A stretch of DNA of 64,000 bases, taken from the NCBI GenBank assembly GCA_037577475.1, contig CM075189.1, positions 34,656,286-34,720,285 on the forward strand, given 5' to 3'. Shown here piece after piece: positions 9,776 through 21,100 of this stretch. The translations under genes were made by a program, and so were the position numbers. Each line of letters begins with the position of its first letter. Position 1 is the first letter of the stretch. Below the pieces are notes generated by a model. The model had not been told where the DNA came from, did no database searches, and saw only the letters and a list, made by a program, of their open reading frames with translations. This DNA comes from Chaunax sp. Z400 (Eukaryota; Chordata; Actinopteri; Lophiiformes; Chaunacidae).

Positions 9776-11899
9776 TGCCGTTATGTTGATTCGATCAGCC
9801 TCACAGATTGAATACACAGATTCTACATCTTTTATCTCCATGGTTACGTCTTTCCTCACAGTTCCACGACCACCTCCTAAGATTGAAGCAGGTCTAACTG
9901 TCTCCAGTTCCTCCTCTGACTACATGGTACTGGAGATCATGGGTGAAGGCTCCTTTGGGAAAGTGGCCAGGTGCAGAAATCTGGCAACAGAAGCGGATGT
10001 GGCTATTAAGTTTGTGAAGGACAAACTTTCCACACAGGCAGAGGTAGGTTTTTGTACTCTGTTGGATTAATTTAGTTCTTAGATGTAGTATTCTCCATTA
10101 GAGTAGGTGCTATGAATGGTTGTCATGTCTCTTTTCTCCCCAGGCGTCCATGTTGGAGTCCCTCAGTGTCCTGGACGTGGACCAAACCAACATTTTAAAG
10201 TTCTTCGAGCAGTTTGATGACCAGGGACTGACCTGTCTGGCTTTTGAGATGCTAGACAGGAGTCTCTACGACTGGCTCGAAGACTTTGACTTTACACCAC
10301 TGTTACTGGAGTCTATCAGGCCGATAGCAAAGCAGGTCTGTATTATTGTAATTTGGAGCCAATCAATTGTTCTACATATCCGCTAGTCATCAATGAAGAA
10401 AATCTAACCTGAACCTTTATCCTAAATTTAACACTTGGAAAACTGAATCTCAAATGTTTCCATTCTTGTTTGTCCCTGCAGCTGTTTGTGGCTCTGGACG
10501 CCCTCAGGGTAGTTGGTATCCTGCACACCGACATTAAGCCAGACAACATTATGTTTGTAAATGTGAAGGACCAGCCCCTCAGGGTGAAATTGATTGACTT
10601 TGGAAATGCCTATCCAGTCGCCGCTGTCTGTCCTGGAATGACTTTTCAGGCATTAGCATACAGGTATCTTCATCCCTTAATCTTAGAGAGTTTATGTCAT
10701 TCATTTAGAAATCCATGCTGTTCTCTTGGTCCAACAGATTTCTCATCTTTAACTCTTGTTCTCCCTCCTCAGGGCTCCAGAGATTTTACTTGGCCTGCCC
10801 TTCAATGAGGCCATTGATGTCTGGGGAGTCGGCTGCGTCCTGGTTTTCCTGTACCTCGGGAACCACCTCTTCCCTTATGGGACTGAGTATGAGCTGGTAG
10901 GTCAGCTACCTCACACAAATGTACACAAACAAGTGGAGACTTTATGCAGAATGTCAGCTAATGTAACTCTGTATTCTTCGTCTGCAGATGAGGGCCATTG
11001 TTCAACTTGTGGGTCAGCCGGAGGACCACCTGCTTCATGCTGGGATGTACACCCAGCGTTACTTCTGTAAGGAAGAAGCTGCTGGTGGACCATCAAGGAG
11101 GATAATGGTAGAGTAACCATGTTCTCCTTTGTTTAAAATTATTAAATCATTTTATTTAAGCTCTTTTAAAATGGTTCTCTTTCAACATGTGTCTCTTTAG
11201 ACCCCAGAGGAATACGCAGCAGCCAATCACCTGTATCCGAAGACCACCAATGACATGCCCAGCTCTCTGGACTACCTGGTTCATGTAAGTACTCTCTGTT
11301 GTTAAAGTTAAGACTGAATCAGCTCTTGTTAACTACCTGTCTCTGAGAGGTAGGGACTGGATCAACTCAACTCAATCTGTTTTCAAATCCAGCTCTATGA
11401 CAAAGATGAGGAAGCTGAGTTTGAGGACAGGTTGGTCTTTGTAGACCTCCTTAAACAGCTGCTCCATGTCGACCCGGATAAGAGAATCTCACCCCAAGAG
11501 GCTCTGCAGCATCCGTTCATTACCATGGAGCACCTCCGACAGATCCCTGACAGCAGAGCCTAGTAAGTGACTGTGTGTCTGGTAGTAGACATCACATATG
11601 TGATGGTTTGATTGATTGATTGACTAACTGATTGTCATTCTTGTTGCAGTCTGGACGACTCCCAAGCCACCATGAGTCGGCCCTGGATTCGTGATGGACA
11701 CGTACCTCATGTCTTGCATCAAGATCCAGATGTCTGCATCCCTGGAGATGAAGACGCTGCAAAAGGGGCTGAACCTCCGGGTTTTGCCCCTGATGTCTCG
11801 GCCTCCACTAGTCGCCCAAAAAAGTTTCTCGGCAGGGTTCGTCGAGTCTTTAAATGGATAATGACTCCATTTTCTTGCTGCTGGCGTCCCAGAGTGTAG
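7191..11899 (+). CDS. HIPK-like (DYRK family) protein kinase, nine exons, complete
   Basis: Predicted serine/threonine kinase of 463 residues related to homeodomain-interacting protein kinases. Exons: 7191-7278, 9862-10043, 10144-10335, 10482-10663, 10773-10896, 10988-11107, 11201-11284, 11393-11562, 11650-11899. All introns are GT-AG and phases join without a break. The kinase domain spans residues 50 to about 367: glycine loop GEGSFGKV, lysine 79 in VAIK, catalytic loop HTDIKPDN (Asp171), DFG at 193-195, and APE at 216-218 followed by ILLGLPFNEAIDVWGVGC, a HIPK hallmark. Family differences: HTD replaces HAD, and the activation segment reads MTFQALAY where HIPKs have STYLQSRYY, so the autophosphorylated tyrosine is apparently phenylalanine. 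The protein is far shorter than HIPK1-3 and lacks their long C-terminal regions. It ends in a basic, hydrophobic tail with two cysteines. The start follows a TATA promoter. It probably belongs to the small HIPK-like families expanded in fish; I cannot assign orthology. Substrates are unknown. Confidence 0.92.
7513..9772. repeat. TG-rich compound minisatellite in kinase intron 1
   Basis: About 2.26 kb of units of roughly 25-35 bp. Each joins a core such as TTTTCGCGGTTGTGG to a variable (TG)n run. The core changes along the array: CACGGTTGTGG at the left, then CGCGGTTGTGG, CGCGGTTGCGG, and finally CGCTGTTGCTG for the right two thirds. All frames stay open on one or both strands because the unit lacks stops; those frames are not genes. 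Alternating TG/CG runs could adopt Z-DNA. Confidence 0.95.
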
Positions 11900-12544
11900 G
11901 ATAAGTATTTTTTTAAATTTTTATTCATCAAATAGTGACTTTAGTATTAGCAATGCAGATCGTAACCTGTTTACATTTGTAGGATGGGCTTGGTTGTTTC
12001 AAGTTAGTGCTTTCTGGTTGTACATTCCTACAGATTGTTATTTCTAGTCTCCCCCCAGTTTGATGTTTTTATTTATATTTGTGTTTTAACTCACAGATAG
12101 TATAATGCAGCGGGGGATTGTTGAGTATATTTTATGGAATTGTTAAAGTTGGGTTTTTTTTTTGTATAGCTGATTGTTCCATGGAAGTATGTTGTTTCTT
12201 TCTGTAGTTTCAGTAGTATTGTTTTCTGGGCTACAAGTAGGTGCACTGTGATTACTTTTGAGCGTAGGTCGTGTGTATCCAGATTGCTGAGTATGCATAG
12301 AGAGGAGGATAATAGAATGTTAGGGTTAGCACTAATGTTAGCATGATGTTTTGGTCAAAAATGTGGTGGAGGTGTGTGATCCCTTCTTATTTCCATTTAT
12401 TGCCTGTTTGAGGTGATTTATTTGCTGTGAAGTCTGGATTGTGTCATATAGGTGTTTGTGTGGTAGTTTTTTATTTTATTGACTCTCCACCAAACTGTCA
12501 GAGTTGTGGCTATTGTGCGGTTTTTGAAGCAGTTGTGGTCAAAC
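11900..12544 (+). other. 3' untranslated and downstream region of the kinase gene
   Basis: T-rich sequence after the stop codon at 11897-11899 without another coding frame. It presumably includes the 3' UTR. I found no canonical AATAAA, so the end of the transcript cannot be placed. Confidence 0.45.
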
Positions 12545-14102
12545 ATGATCAAACATGGTCATTCCCTTGGAACAACAATCTGCTCGCCATTTTGGAGATA
12601 CAACCCCACAATTCACCTAAAGATAACGCCCGTAATCACACCTTAGGGTCTGTACCCACACAACATTTGCCTTCCCTTAACATATCAAAGAGGACCTGGT
12701 TTCACCCCTCCTGACCCCTTGCTGAGTACCAGAGACACACCAGGGTATCAGCCTGCAACTCAGGAGACCATGAGACTGCTTTCTGTTCCAAACCACAGGA
12801 TCCAAAACCCTGCATGGGTTCAGAAACTGGGAATCAATGAATCAATAAAAATCTGACAATCCAACCAACCTTCCATGCCAAAAGGTTCACCATACCTCCT
12901 GCCTCTTCTCCTCTTCCTCTCATCACGGAAGCAAGAGAAGAAATGTGTTCATGACTGTGTAAGCATGATTTCTGGGAAGCTGAACTCTGCAACATGTTCT
13001 AATGGATCATTTCTGATGTTCGCTTTATTGTTGTGTGTTTTACTCCTTTTGTAATATGTTTCTTGTTTTGAATTTGATGAGCACATAGTGATGATTTTCT
13101 TCCTGTATCCCTTTGAGTTCATGTTTATTGCATGTGTGCTTTGATGCCTCCTTCCAGTGGAGAGACTCAGATGTCTCGCCTATTGTTTCTATGCCAGCTG
13201 GTGATGTGAACGCATATCTTACAGTAAAATAGAACACGCCCTTACTTCCGGCAGCTGTGAGGATTTAAAAGCCGCGGCGCGAAGCAGCTCGCTCTCTTGC
13301 TCCGCTTGCTCCTACCTCCACCTGACATGAATTCATGTCAAGCGGAGCAAGAGAGCGAGCTGCTTCGCGCCGTGCCTTTTGAAGCCTCACAGCTGCCGGA
13401 AGTAAGGGCGTGTTCTATTTTACTGTAAGATATGCGTTCACATCACCAGCTGGCATAGAAACAATAGGCGAGACATCTGAGTCTCTCCACTGGAAGGAGG
13501 CATCAAAGCACACATGCAATAAACATGAACTCAAAGGGATACAGGAAGAAAATCATCACTATGTGCTCATCAAATTCAAAACACAAAACATATTACAAAA
13601 GGAGTAAAACACACAACAATAAAGCGAACATCAGAAATGATCCATTAGAACATGTTGCAGAGTTCAGCTTCCCAGAAATCATGCTTACACAGTCATGAAC
13701 ACATTTCTTCTCTTGCTTCCGTGATGAGAGGAAGAGGAGAAGAGGCAGGAGGTATGGTGAACCTTTTGGCATGGAAGGTTGGTTGGATTGTCAGATTTTT
13801 ATTGATTCATTGATTCCCAGTTTCTGAACCCATGCAGGGTTTTGGATCCTGTGGTTTGGAACAGAAAGCAGTCTCATGGTCTCCTGAGTTGCAGGCTGAT
13901 ACCCTGGTGTGTCTCTGGTACTCAGCAAGGGGTCAGGAGGGGTGAAACCAGGTCCTCTTTGATATGTTAAGGGAAGGCAAATGTTGTGTGGGTACAGACC
14001 CTAAGGTGTGATTACGGGCGTTATCTTTAGGTGAATTGTGGGGTTGTATCTCCACAATGGCGAGCAGATTGTTGTTCCAAGGGAATGACCATGTTTGATC
14101 AT
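12545..14102. repeat. 1.56-kb near-perfect inverted repeat (palindrome)
   Basis: The left arm (12545 to about 13310) and right arm (about 13339-14102) are reverse complements with only scattered mismatches: an ATTTTGG/ATTGTGG difference near the outer end, one near 13067/13583 and a few near the centre. The centre holds an exact 18-bp palindrome around GAATTC (13323-13340). Identical open frames therefore appear on both strands. No coding match is recognised. It could be a foldback-type element, a recent inverted duplication or an assembly fold-back; the few arm differences and the asymmetric centre argue somewhat against a simple artefact. Confidence 0.92.
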
Positions 14103-14168
14103 TCAAGCAAGGCGAAACCAGGGCTGAAGTCGCAGGGCATGGTGAGGTGGGGGTCGACTGACCTACCC

Positions 14169-14405
14169 TCACCCTACACTAAGTAGTAGTGATAAAATGT
14201 GTGATGTAAAGAAATTGTGGTAGAAAGTTGGGTCATCTGTGTTTGGACCATAGATGCTTGAAATTGATATATTGATGTTATTGATTGTTCCATTGATGAT
14301 GTCATAGTGTCCTTCTGGGTCTGTTATATTGTGTTTGTGAATTAGAGGTGAGTTTTTGTTGATCAGAATTTTGTGTTTTGAGCTTCTTGTGAGGGACAGG
14401 GACAT
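14169..14405 (-). pseudogene. L1-like LINE endonuclease fragment
   Basis: The minus-strand frame of 78 residues contains ISISSIYGPNTDDPTFYHNF, typical of the apurinic-type endonuclease region of L1-like elements in fish. The N-terminal catalytic part and all of the reverse transcriptase are absent. The fragment is cut off next to the outer edge of the inverted repeat, as if that repeat inserted into or recombined with the LINE. Confidence 0.7.
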
Positions 14406-14429
14406 GTCTGTGTCATGTCTGTCCCTCCC

Positions 14430-14731
14430 TCCCCGTCTCCCTCTGCCTCTCTCTCTCTCACTCTGTCTGTGTCTGTCTGTCTCTGTCTGTCTGTCTCTCT
14501 CTGTGTCTGTCTCTGTCTGTCTGTCTCTGTCTGTCTGTCTCTGTCTCTGTGTCTCTGTCTGTCTCTGTGTCTCTGTGTCACTCTCTCTCTGTCCCTGTCT
14601 CTCTGTCTCTCTCTCTGTGTCTGTCTCTCTGTCTCTGTCTCTCTCTGTCTCTCTGTGTCTGTCTGTCTCTCTATCTCTCTCTCTGGCTCTCTCTGTCTCT
14701 CTCTCTCTTTGTCTCTGTCTCTCTCTGTCTG

Positions 14732-14777
<46 letters not shown>

Positions 14778-14943
14778 TCTCTCTGTGTCTCTCTGTCTGT
14801 CTCTCTCTGTGTCTCTCTGTCTGTCTCTCTGTCTCTGTCTCTCTGTGTCTGTCTGTCTCTGTCTCTCTCTGTCTCTCTGTCTGTCTCTCTCTCTCTGTCT
14901 CTCTCTCTCTGTCTCTCTGTCTGTCTCTCTCTCTCTGTCTCTG

Positions 14944-14976
<33 letters not shown>

Positions 14977-14995
14977 GTCTCTCTGTCTGTCTCTC

Positions 14996-15060
<65 letters not shown>
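14430..15060. repeat. TCTG/TCTC microsatellite tract
   Basis: About 630 bp of interspersed TCTG, TCTC and TGTC units ending in a pure (TC)n run at about 15001-15060. Frames stay open on both strands (Leu/Ser/Val/Cys-rich on plus, Arg/Glu/Asp/Thr-rich on minus) purely because of composition. Confidence 0.95.
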
Positions 15061-15065
<5 letters not shown>

Positions 15066-15183
15066 CAACCGGTCAAAGCAGAAAACCGCCCACCTTGAGT
15101 CTCGGATCTGCTCGACGTTTCTGCCTTGTAAGGAAGTTTTTCGTCGCCACTGTCGCCTAGTGCTTGCTCAAGGTGGATCGTTG

Positions 15184-15244
15184 GGTCTGTCTCTGTGTCT
15201 CTCTGTCTCTCTCTCTGTCTCTCTCTCTGTCTCAGAGAGACAGA
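15184..15244. repeat. Second short TCTG/TCTC tract
   Basis: About 60 bp of the same repeat follow a 120-bp non-repetitive spacer. The tract ends in a small inverted motif (GTCTCAGAGAGAC). Confidence 0.8.
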
Positions 15245-16031
15245 CTTGTTGGGGGGATTGTTGGGAAAAAAGATTCAGTCTAGACTGATATAACTTTTGT
15301 TGTGTTTTGAGGTGTTCTAATTAAATTTTAAATGACGTTGAAAAATATTGTATTTTGCACATTTATTATGTAAGATGATGTATAAATATTTTATTTAAAG
15401 TAATGTAAATTTCTTATATAGAATGATGTTTATAAATATTTTATTTAAATTAATGTAAATTTCTCATATAAAATGATTAATATTCTCATATTAAATGTCT
15501 ATATTATTTAAAATATATATTTCAACGTAAAATATTAACAGAAACAGACTTTATAATTGAAATAAATATAATAGACTGATTAACTGCATTGAAGACTGTC
15601 TTTATTACACAATACACATTCCTCTGAATATTCCAACCTTCTAAGTATCTGATTAGTAAAATAAGTAGAAGATAAATACTAGAGAAGTATTGCTGCTGCT
15701 CTGGGTATGCATTGGATTATAAATGTGAACAATTTGTTCTGTAATCAGATTAAGTAAAATCGCAGATTTTGCCAATATTATTACCTCAGTTTGGTCTGAA
15801 ATTTCAGCCGCTGTCTTTAACTTCCTTGATTCTTTGGGATTCTCAGCTCAGTTTCCCCATATTTCCATTACACCCAAAAGCAGTACTTCTGTCATAATTT
15901 AACCATGTATATATTTTATTTTGATATTTTGACCCTGAAAACCTATGGAAACATGTTGATATCATTATTAGTTTGAAAGTTATTCGACAAAAACCACCAA
16001 CATCTAATCGATTCTTCCTTGGGCCACTTCA
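15245..16031. other. A/T-rich spacer
   Basis: Strongly A/T-rich between 15300 and 15580, with a locally duplicated motif (near 15368-15410 and 15421-15470: AATATTTTATTTAAA followed by TAATGTAAATTTCT). No coding signal. Confidence 0.6.
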
Positions 16032-16108
16032 CTTTCATCCTGTTAACAAACCAACCAACGACGGCAAAAACATAACCTCCTCCCTTGGCGGAGGTCATAA
16101 TAAATATG
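16032..16108. repeat. Dispersed repeat, copy A (GGCGGAGGT type)
   Basis: The pattern 'CCTGTTAACAAAC ... AAAACATAACCTCC ... GGCGGAGGTCATAATAA' recurs at 40636-40708 and 42825-42894. It resembles the end of a dispersed fish element. Confidence 0.6.
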
Positions 16109-18070
16109 GCTCTGTTGTAGAAATTATTCATGCGTCTGCCCTGCCCTGGCCTGAGGAGTCCATGTAGGAGGAGAGAAGGGCAGATGGAGGAAGGGAGGAT
16201 AATGGCAGGATGAAGAAAAGATGATTGCAGCAGGTTAGCCTGGAGGCGCAGGCGATGACTGACAGCTCAAAGGTTATTGGCTCACTCCGGAGTGACAGGG
16301 CGCTGTAATGTGGCCGAGGCTGATTTCTGAAATAGAGAAATCTAAAAACTTAAACCTGAATTTAACCTGATGGGAGTTTTGTCACTTTATTAACTGATTT
16401 TTTCATTCTTTCTCATGCTCTAAAAATCTCGACCTAAAGGTGCATACTGGTACCTCCTGCATTAGATTTGTAGATGCTGCTCTTGTTAGATCTATGAAAG
16501 CAGTTTTGCTTTGCATAATGGGTTCTATTTTTCAGGTATCATATGATATTATGATGATATTAATTTCTCATTATCTGGCAGATGATTCATCAGCCTGTTG
16601 TATATCTTGCATTCCTAGAACAGAGTCATCGCTGCACTTAGATGCCCTCCAGTCTCTAGAGCAGCTGATGAATAATTACAAACTGTTTTCATGATGCCGG
16701 GGGGGAAACATTTGCTGTAAGGTCGGGGGAATGAGGACAGGCAGCCTTGATATTCAGCCACCGAAACAGATCATCACACCGTCTTTATTGATCTCTGTGG
16801 GTTAAACGGTCCCTTCTCTCAGCCCTTCCATGTCCTCACAGCGGGTTCAGATCTCAGGCCGAGGCATAGCTCAGTTCAGATCTGTCATTTTTCATTCGAA
16901 GCCCCCTCCTTTCCCTCCTGTACTGTGTGGCGTCTTTATTTCTGGCTGTAAAGTTTGCTCGAGTAATTTCACTTCAAAGATACGAGGATGTGACCAATTC
17001 TTCTTACTTTCCTGAGATTCCTTTCTTGATGATCGTAATTACACACGGATTTAATTAATGTGGGAACAGGAAGGGAGGAGCAGGGGGGTCTTTGAACTGT
17101 GGGTTTATGGAGAAAGAGATAAAAAAGAGAGATTAGAGAGCAAAGCGACTTATTGAAGATTGCCAATGTGTGCCGGAGCTTAGGCCAAAAGTCTCTGGTG
17201 GATCCATGCTATGTCATTCTTCCTTCTGTCACTTCCTTTATCCATCTGTCCCCTCTGTCTCATCTCTTTCTTGCTGGAAGTTTAATGTGTCCCATCCGCC
17301 TTTCCGTCACACGTGCCTTTCTTGGCTTGCCCTTCTCCGAGGCCCCTCTGGGATGGTAGCTTCCCTCCCTCGTGCAGATGTGAGAGGAGGGAGGGGGGGG
17401 AAAAAACAAAAAACGACAGCACAACTCCTCAACGCTGCGTCAGCGCCAGCCGCCTCTGGAGAATAATAGAACAGCAGGATAATTCAGCACTGATGAAGGG
17501 CTAATGAGGGATGGAGGAGGATGAGGGAAAGAGAGGACTGGTAAGGTGGGAAGAGGGGGGGCTGCAAGTGGTCTGTCATTCAGGAGAGACCATAAAATAA
17601 ATAGTCCATAATTTGCAACGTCTTATTGCTAATGTGCAACAGTTGCATTGCAGGAGACGCAATGTCAACATGACCCTCTTGGATGTATGCATTGTAGAGC
17701 AGCTGCAAAAGCTGACAAGAAAACATTCAGATCTGTGTCTCATTTGTTTCTATAGTTTGTCGAGTGAAAATCTATCAACTAAATTAATGAGTTTGACTAT
17801 TTAGTTTTACATGCATAACATAATTCCGATGATTAGTCACTCGTAGCCATCAATTAAAATAATCTAATCTTTCTATTTGGTCATGTTTTCTCAGTTTTCA
17901 GTGGTTTTTTTGAGTGTTTTTTTTATTGGCTAAAACAGAACCAGTTTGTCCTTTGTGTCTCCAGAAGAATCCTGAACCTCTCACCTGATGTAAATAAGCA
18001 ATTTATCAAATAAAACATCAAATATAAAGACAGCAATAAACAAATCTGGTAGCACCAGGTTTTTCAACAA
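16109..18070. other. No gene recognised
   Basis: Only short open frames without family resemblance. The region is not obviously repetitive, so conserved noncoding elements are possible but cannot be shown from one sequence. Confidence 0.5.
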
Positions 18071-18076
18071 GTATGA

Positions 18077-18077
<1 letters not shown>

Positions 18078-18140
<63 letters not shown>
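18078..18140. repeat. (CA)n microsatellite
   Basis: About 31 uninterrupted CA units. Confidence 0.97.
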
Positions 18141-18143
<3 letters not shown>

Positions 18144-21100
18144 CAAACTAATGAGAACCCTGACAGAAAAAGTGCTTATGTGAAGAACAGGAGGAGAGAC
18201 AGTCTTCGTGAGGAGGACGGTCTCAGTGTTTTTCTTCTCTAGGAGAAAACTTTCTTGCCACAATGTCAACAGTCTCAAAGGCAGCGTCAAAAATCAATGC
18301 GGGCAAAGTTTACAGTGGCGTCTCTGTTTCAGGTTACAGCCAAACATGTGGAGCCTCATTGGTTGTAAAGCATTCATCCATTACATAGTGACAGGTTAGA
18401 TCATGGACACAATAGTCGATGGTTCACAGCATTAAATCTCTGATGTGGCACAACATTGGCCGATTCCCCCCCCAGAGGAATTTAAAGCAGAGCTGACCAG
18501 AACCTGGAGCGTCCGGAGTAGGATTTCTGGCCCAATGCTATTGATCATCCACCACAGGTCTGTTTTCACATCCTTTAAGATTCAACGCACACAGGTGTGA
18601 TGTGGGAACCTGAAGCCTGCAAAACACAAACACACAGAACAAAGACATCTCCTTTAAAATACATACGTTCAGATTTTTAATACGGGAGAAGTCCTGCATG
18701 TAATTTGAGGGATTTTACCAAGATAATAGAACATTTTCCTCCTCATTAACAAGGAAGTATTAGATATTCTACTTGATACCTGGATTAATTTGTATGTAAT
18801 ATGGAATGCAATTATGTTAATTACATAATTATCTTATTTTTTAGAACATCTTATAAATTTATTATATTCTAATTATCTATGCAGCGTGTGAATGTGCACA
18901 CATGCACATATATAATCCTATTGTAATATCATGTATGAACCTGAACCTTCTATCCTATTTTTAGATGATATATTACTATCTTAGTATTTATGTATTTATT
19001 TATTAGTTTACAGCAGTGTTCATTTAGCACTCTTTATTATTAATACTATGTTGTCTGTCTCTGCTGATCAGATCTGATCTGCTGATCACATTGATCCTGT
19101 TTGCACCTCATCTGGCCTCCTCTGCTACTCCTCCTGATTGAAACAGTCTACTCACCTGGTTCTCCTCAGGTCATCAGCCTGCTGCATTTGGAGCCACTTG
19201 TCGCCACATCGTTTCGTTACCTGTTCCATGCTTCCGTCACGGCCTCCTCCTTGTCTAAGGTATTTTTGACTTTTGTTTGACTGGATATTTCTTCTGCTCT
19301 ATGTCCAGACTTCACTCCGCAAACCTGCCTGTCTCTCTTTATCTCCACTGAGTCATCATCGCCTCTCATTCATCTCCACTAAGCTCTGCCTACACAGCAA
19401 AATAAAAACAAATAAAACTTTTACCCGCCTTTTATGCTGAGTTAACAAGCAGGTAACTTGTATTGTGCCGTGACTGCCACTGCAGCTTTTCATTTATCAT
19501 GTCCCAGAAATGAGCTTGAGCTTCTTTTCTTTCTTTTTTTTAAATACCCACACCAATCTGCACCCCCCAAACCAACTTAAATATGTGATAATTATCCATC
19601 TGAATCCGGCTCATACCACAAACTGTGAACTTCATGCATTGTATTAACACAACTGTAAGGACCGAGACGAATCCGAGTGCTTACCAAGGTGGTGATCCTG
19701 CTTGCACTCTCTCTGTTCTCTTTTCCACCCTCACTCTCAGATCAATGCCTACCATACAAATTTTATCCCAGTTTGATCTTATGAAACATCAAAATCTCTG
19801 CCTTTTTGTGCACTCATGGTGACTTTTGTTATATTTCTAGCAAAACTACGAGATCTGAGGAGAGAAAATGTTCAACACACGGAGCAGCTATGCCATTATG
19901 AACCTAAAACCCGCTGGAGAATAAAACAGTAGGTACACAAGCACTTAAAGAGTCAAGAGTGTGTTAATCAGGAACTTTATAATGGGTTTAATATGTGTCA
20001 GTCAATAAGAACTGGGAACTATCAGCTTAATGATGTGGGATTTAGTACCAGCTGTGACTGGGCCATTATGAGGATGTGTGGTTTTGCAGCTCAGCCAGAA
20101 AGTAGCAGCTGAAGCTGAACAAGGGTAAAAGGTGGGGAGACACCCACAATGTGTGATCTGAAAAGCAGAGCCCCATCCTAGTTGCCCTCCCTCTCTCCCC
20201 CGCCTCCAAACTCTGAATACATGTGATTCAGTAATGGAGATTAGTGCACACTGGCACTGAAACAAGTTCATGCGCTCATGCACAAGTACATGCATTGAGG
20301 GCTGGAGGACACAAGGACGGACATGAAAGATAGATGCTGCACGGAGCAGGGATTACACCACTGTGTGTGTTTGAGTGTCAGGTCAGTGAGGTGGTGAGGT
20401 GGTCAACAGCCAGCCTGCCTAAACGCTTCAACGTTGAGGTTCTGGATCTATGATAGCTCCTCTGAGCATTGTGGGATTGACTCTGGAGTTAAGTTTAGGA
20501 CATGAACACACAGACACATATGATGGCAGATCAAGCAAACTCTTCCAGTTTCTTGAGTTACAGCCCGGCCTCTCTCGCGGAACTTTATACCCACAAACAC
20601 GCACAAACTGGACAGGCTGCCTGACGGCTGAGGTTACGTGGCCTATTTAAGAGGAAGGTTTAGTTTCAATCGCTGGAAACATTGATGAGGACCAGGTAGG
20701 TAGAACGGGGACATGAGTGCAATGGAGAAACCTGTAAAAACACATTTTTATGGACGCCAGTTTGATAAAGAACATAAAATGTGTTATCCTGTATTTATTT
20801 GGTGACACTCTGGATGAGCGAGTACATATAAAACTTTAACTAGCAGCTTATTAGCATGTACTGTATATTAGTAGTAGTCAGGATAAAGCACTTATTAAAT
20901 CACCCAAAAATAAAGTCATTATCTACTCGCCCTTAGGCCGTAAAATGACTCTCTTTGTGCTCATGGCATGCGTAACTTGCACATCAGTGAAGGCACCACT
21001 AATGCAGAAAGATACATACAACATATGCTGCCATCCAGACCATGTCTTTTACACAGACGTCCCAGCCTGGCATCAGAGTAAGAGTGTCCAGGAACTAGAC

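Noticed and set aside
7532..9859. 775-residue minus-strand open frame and several plus-strand frames of 270-550 residues
   Set aside because: They are translations of the TG-rich minisatellite. All frames stay open because the unit lacks stop codons. No splice or start context supports them.
13040..13607. Pair of identical 65-residue frames on opposite strands
   Set aside because: They are the same sequence in the two arms of the inverted repeat. No homology or start context was seen.
14356..15288. 310-residue plus frame and 237-residue minus frame
   Set aside because: Pure consequence of the TCTG/TCTC microsatellite.
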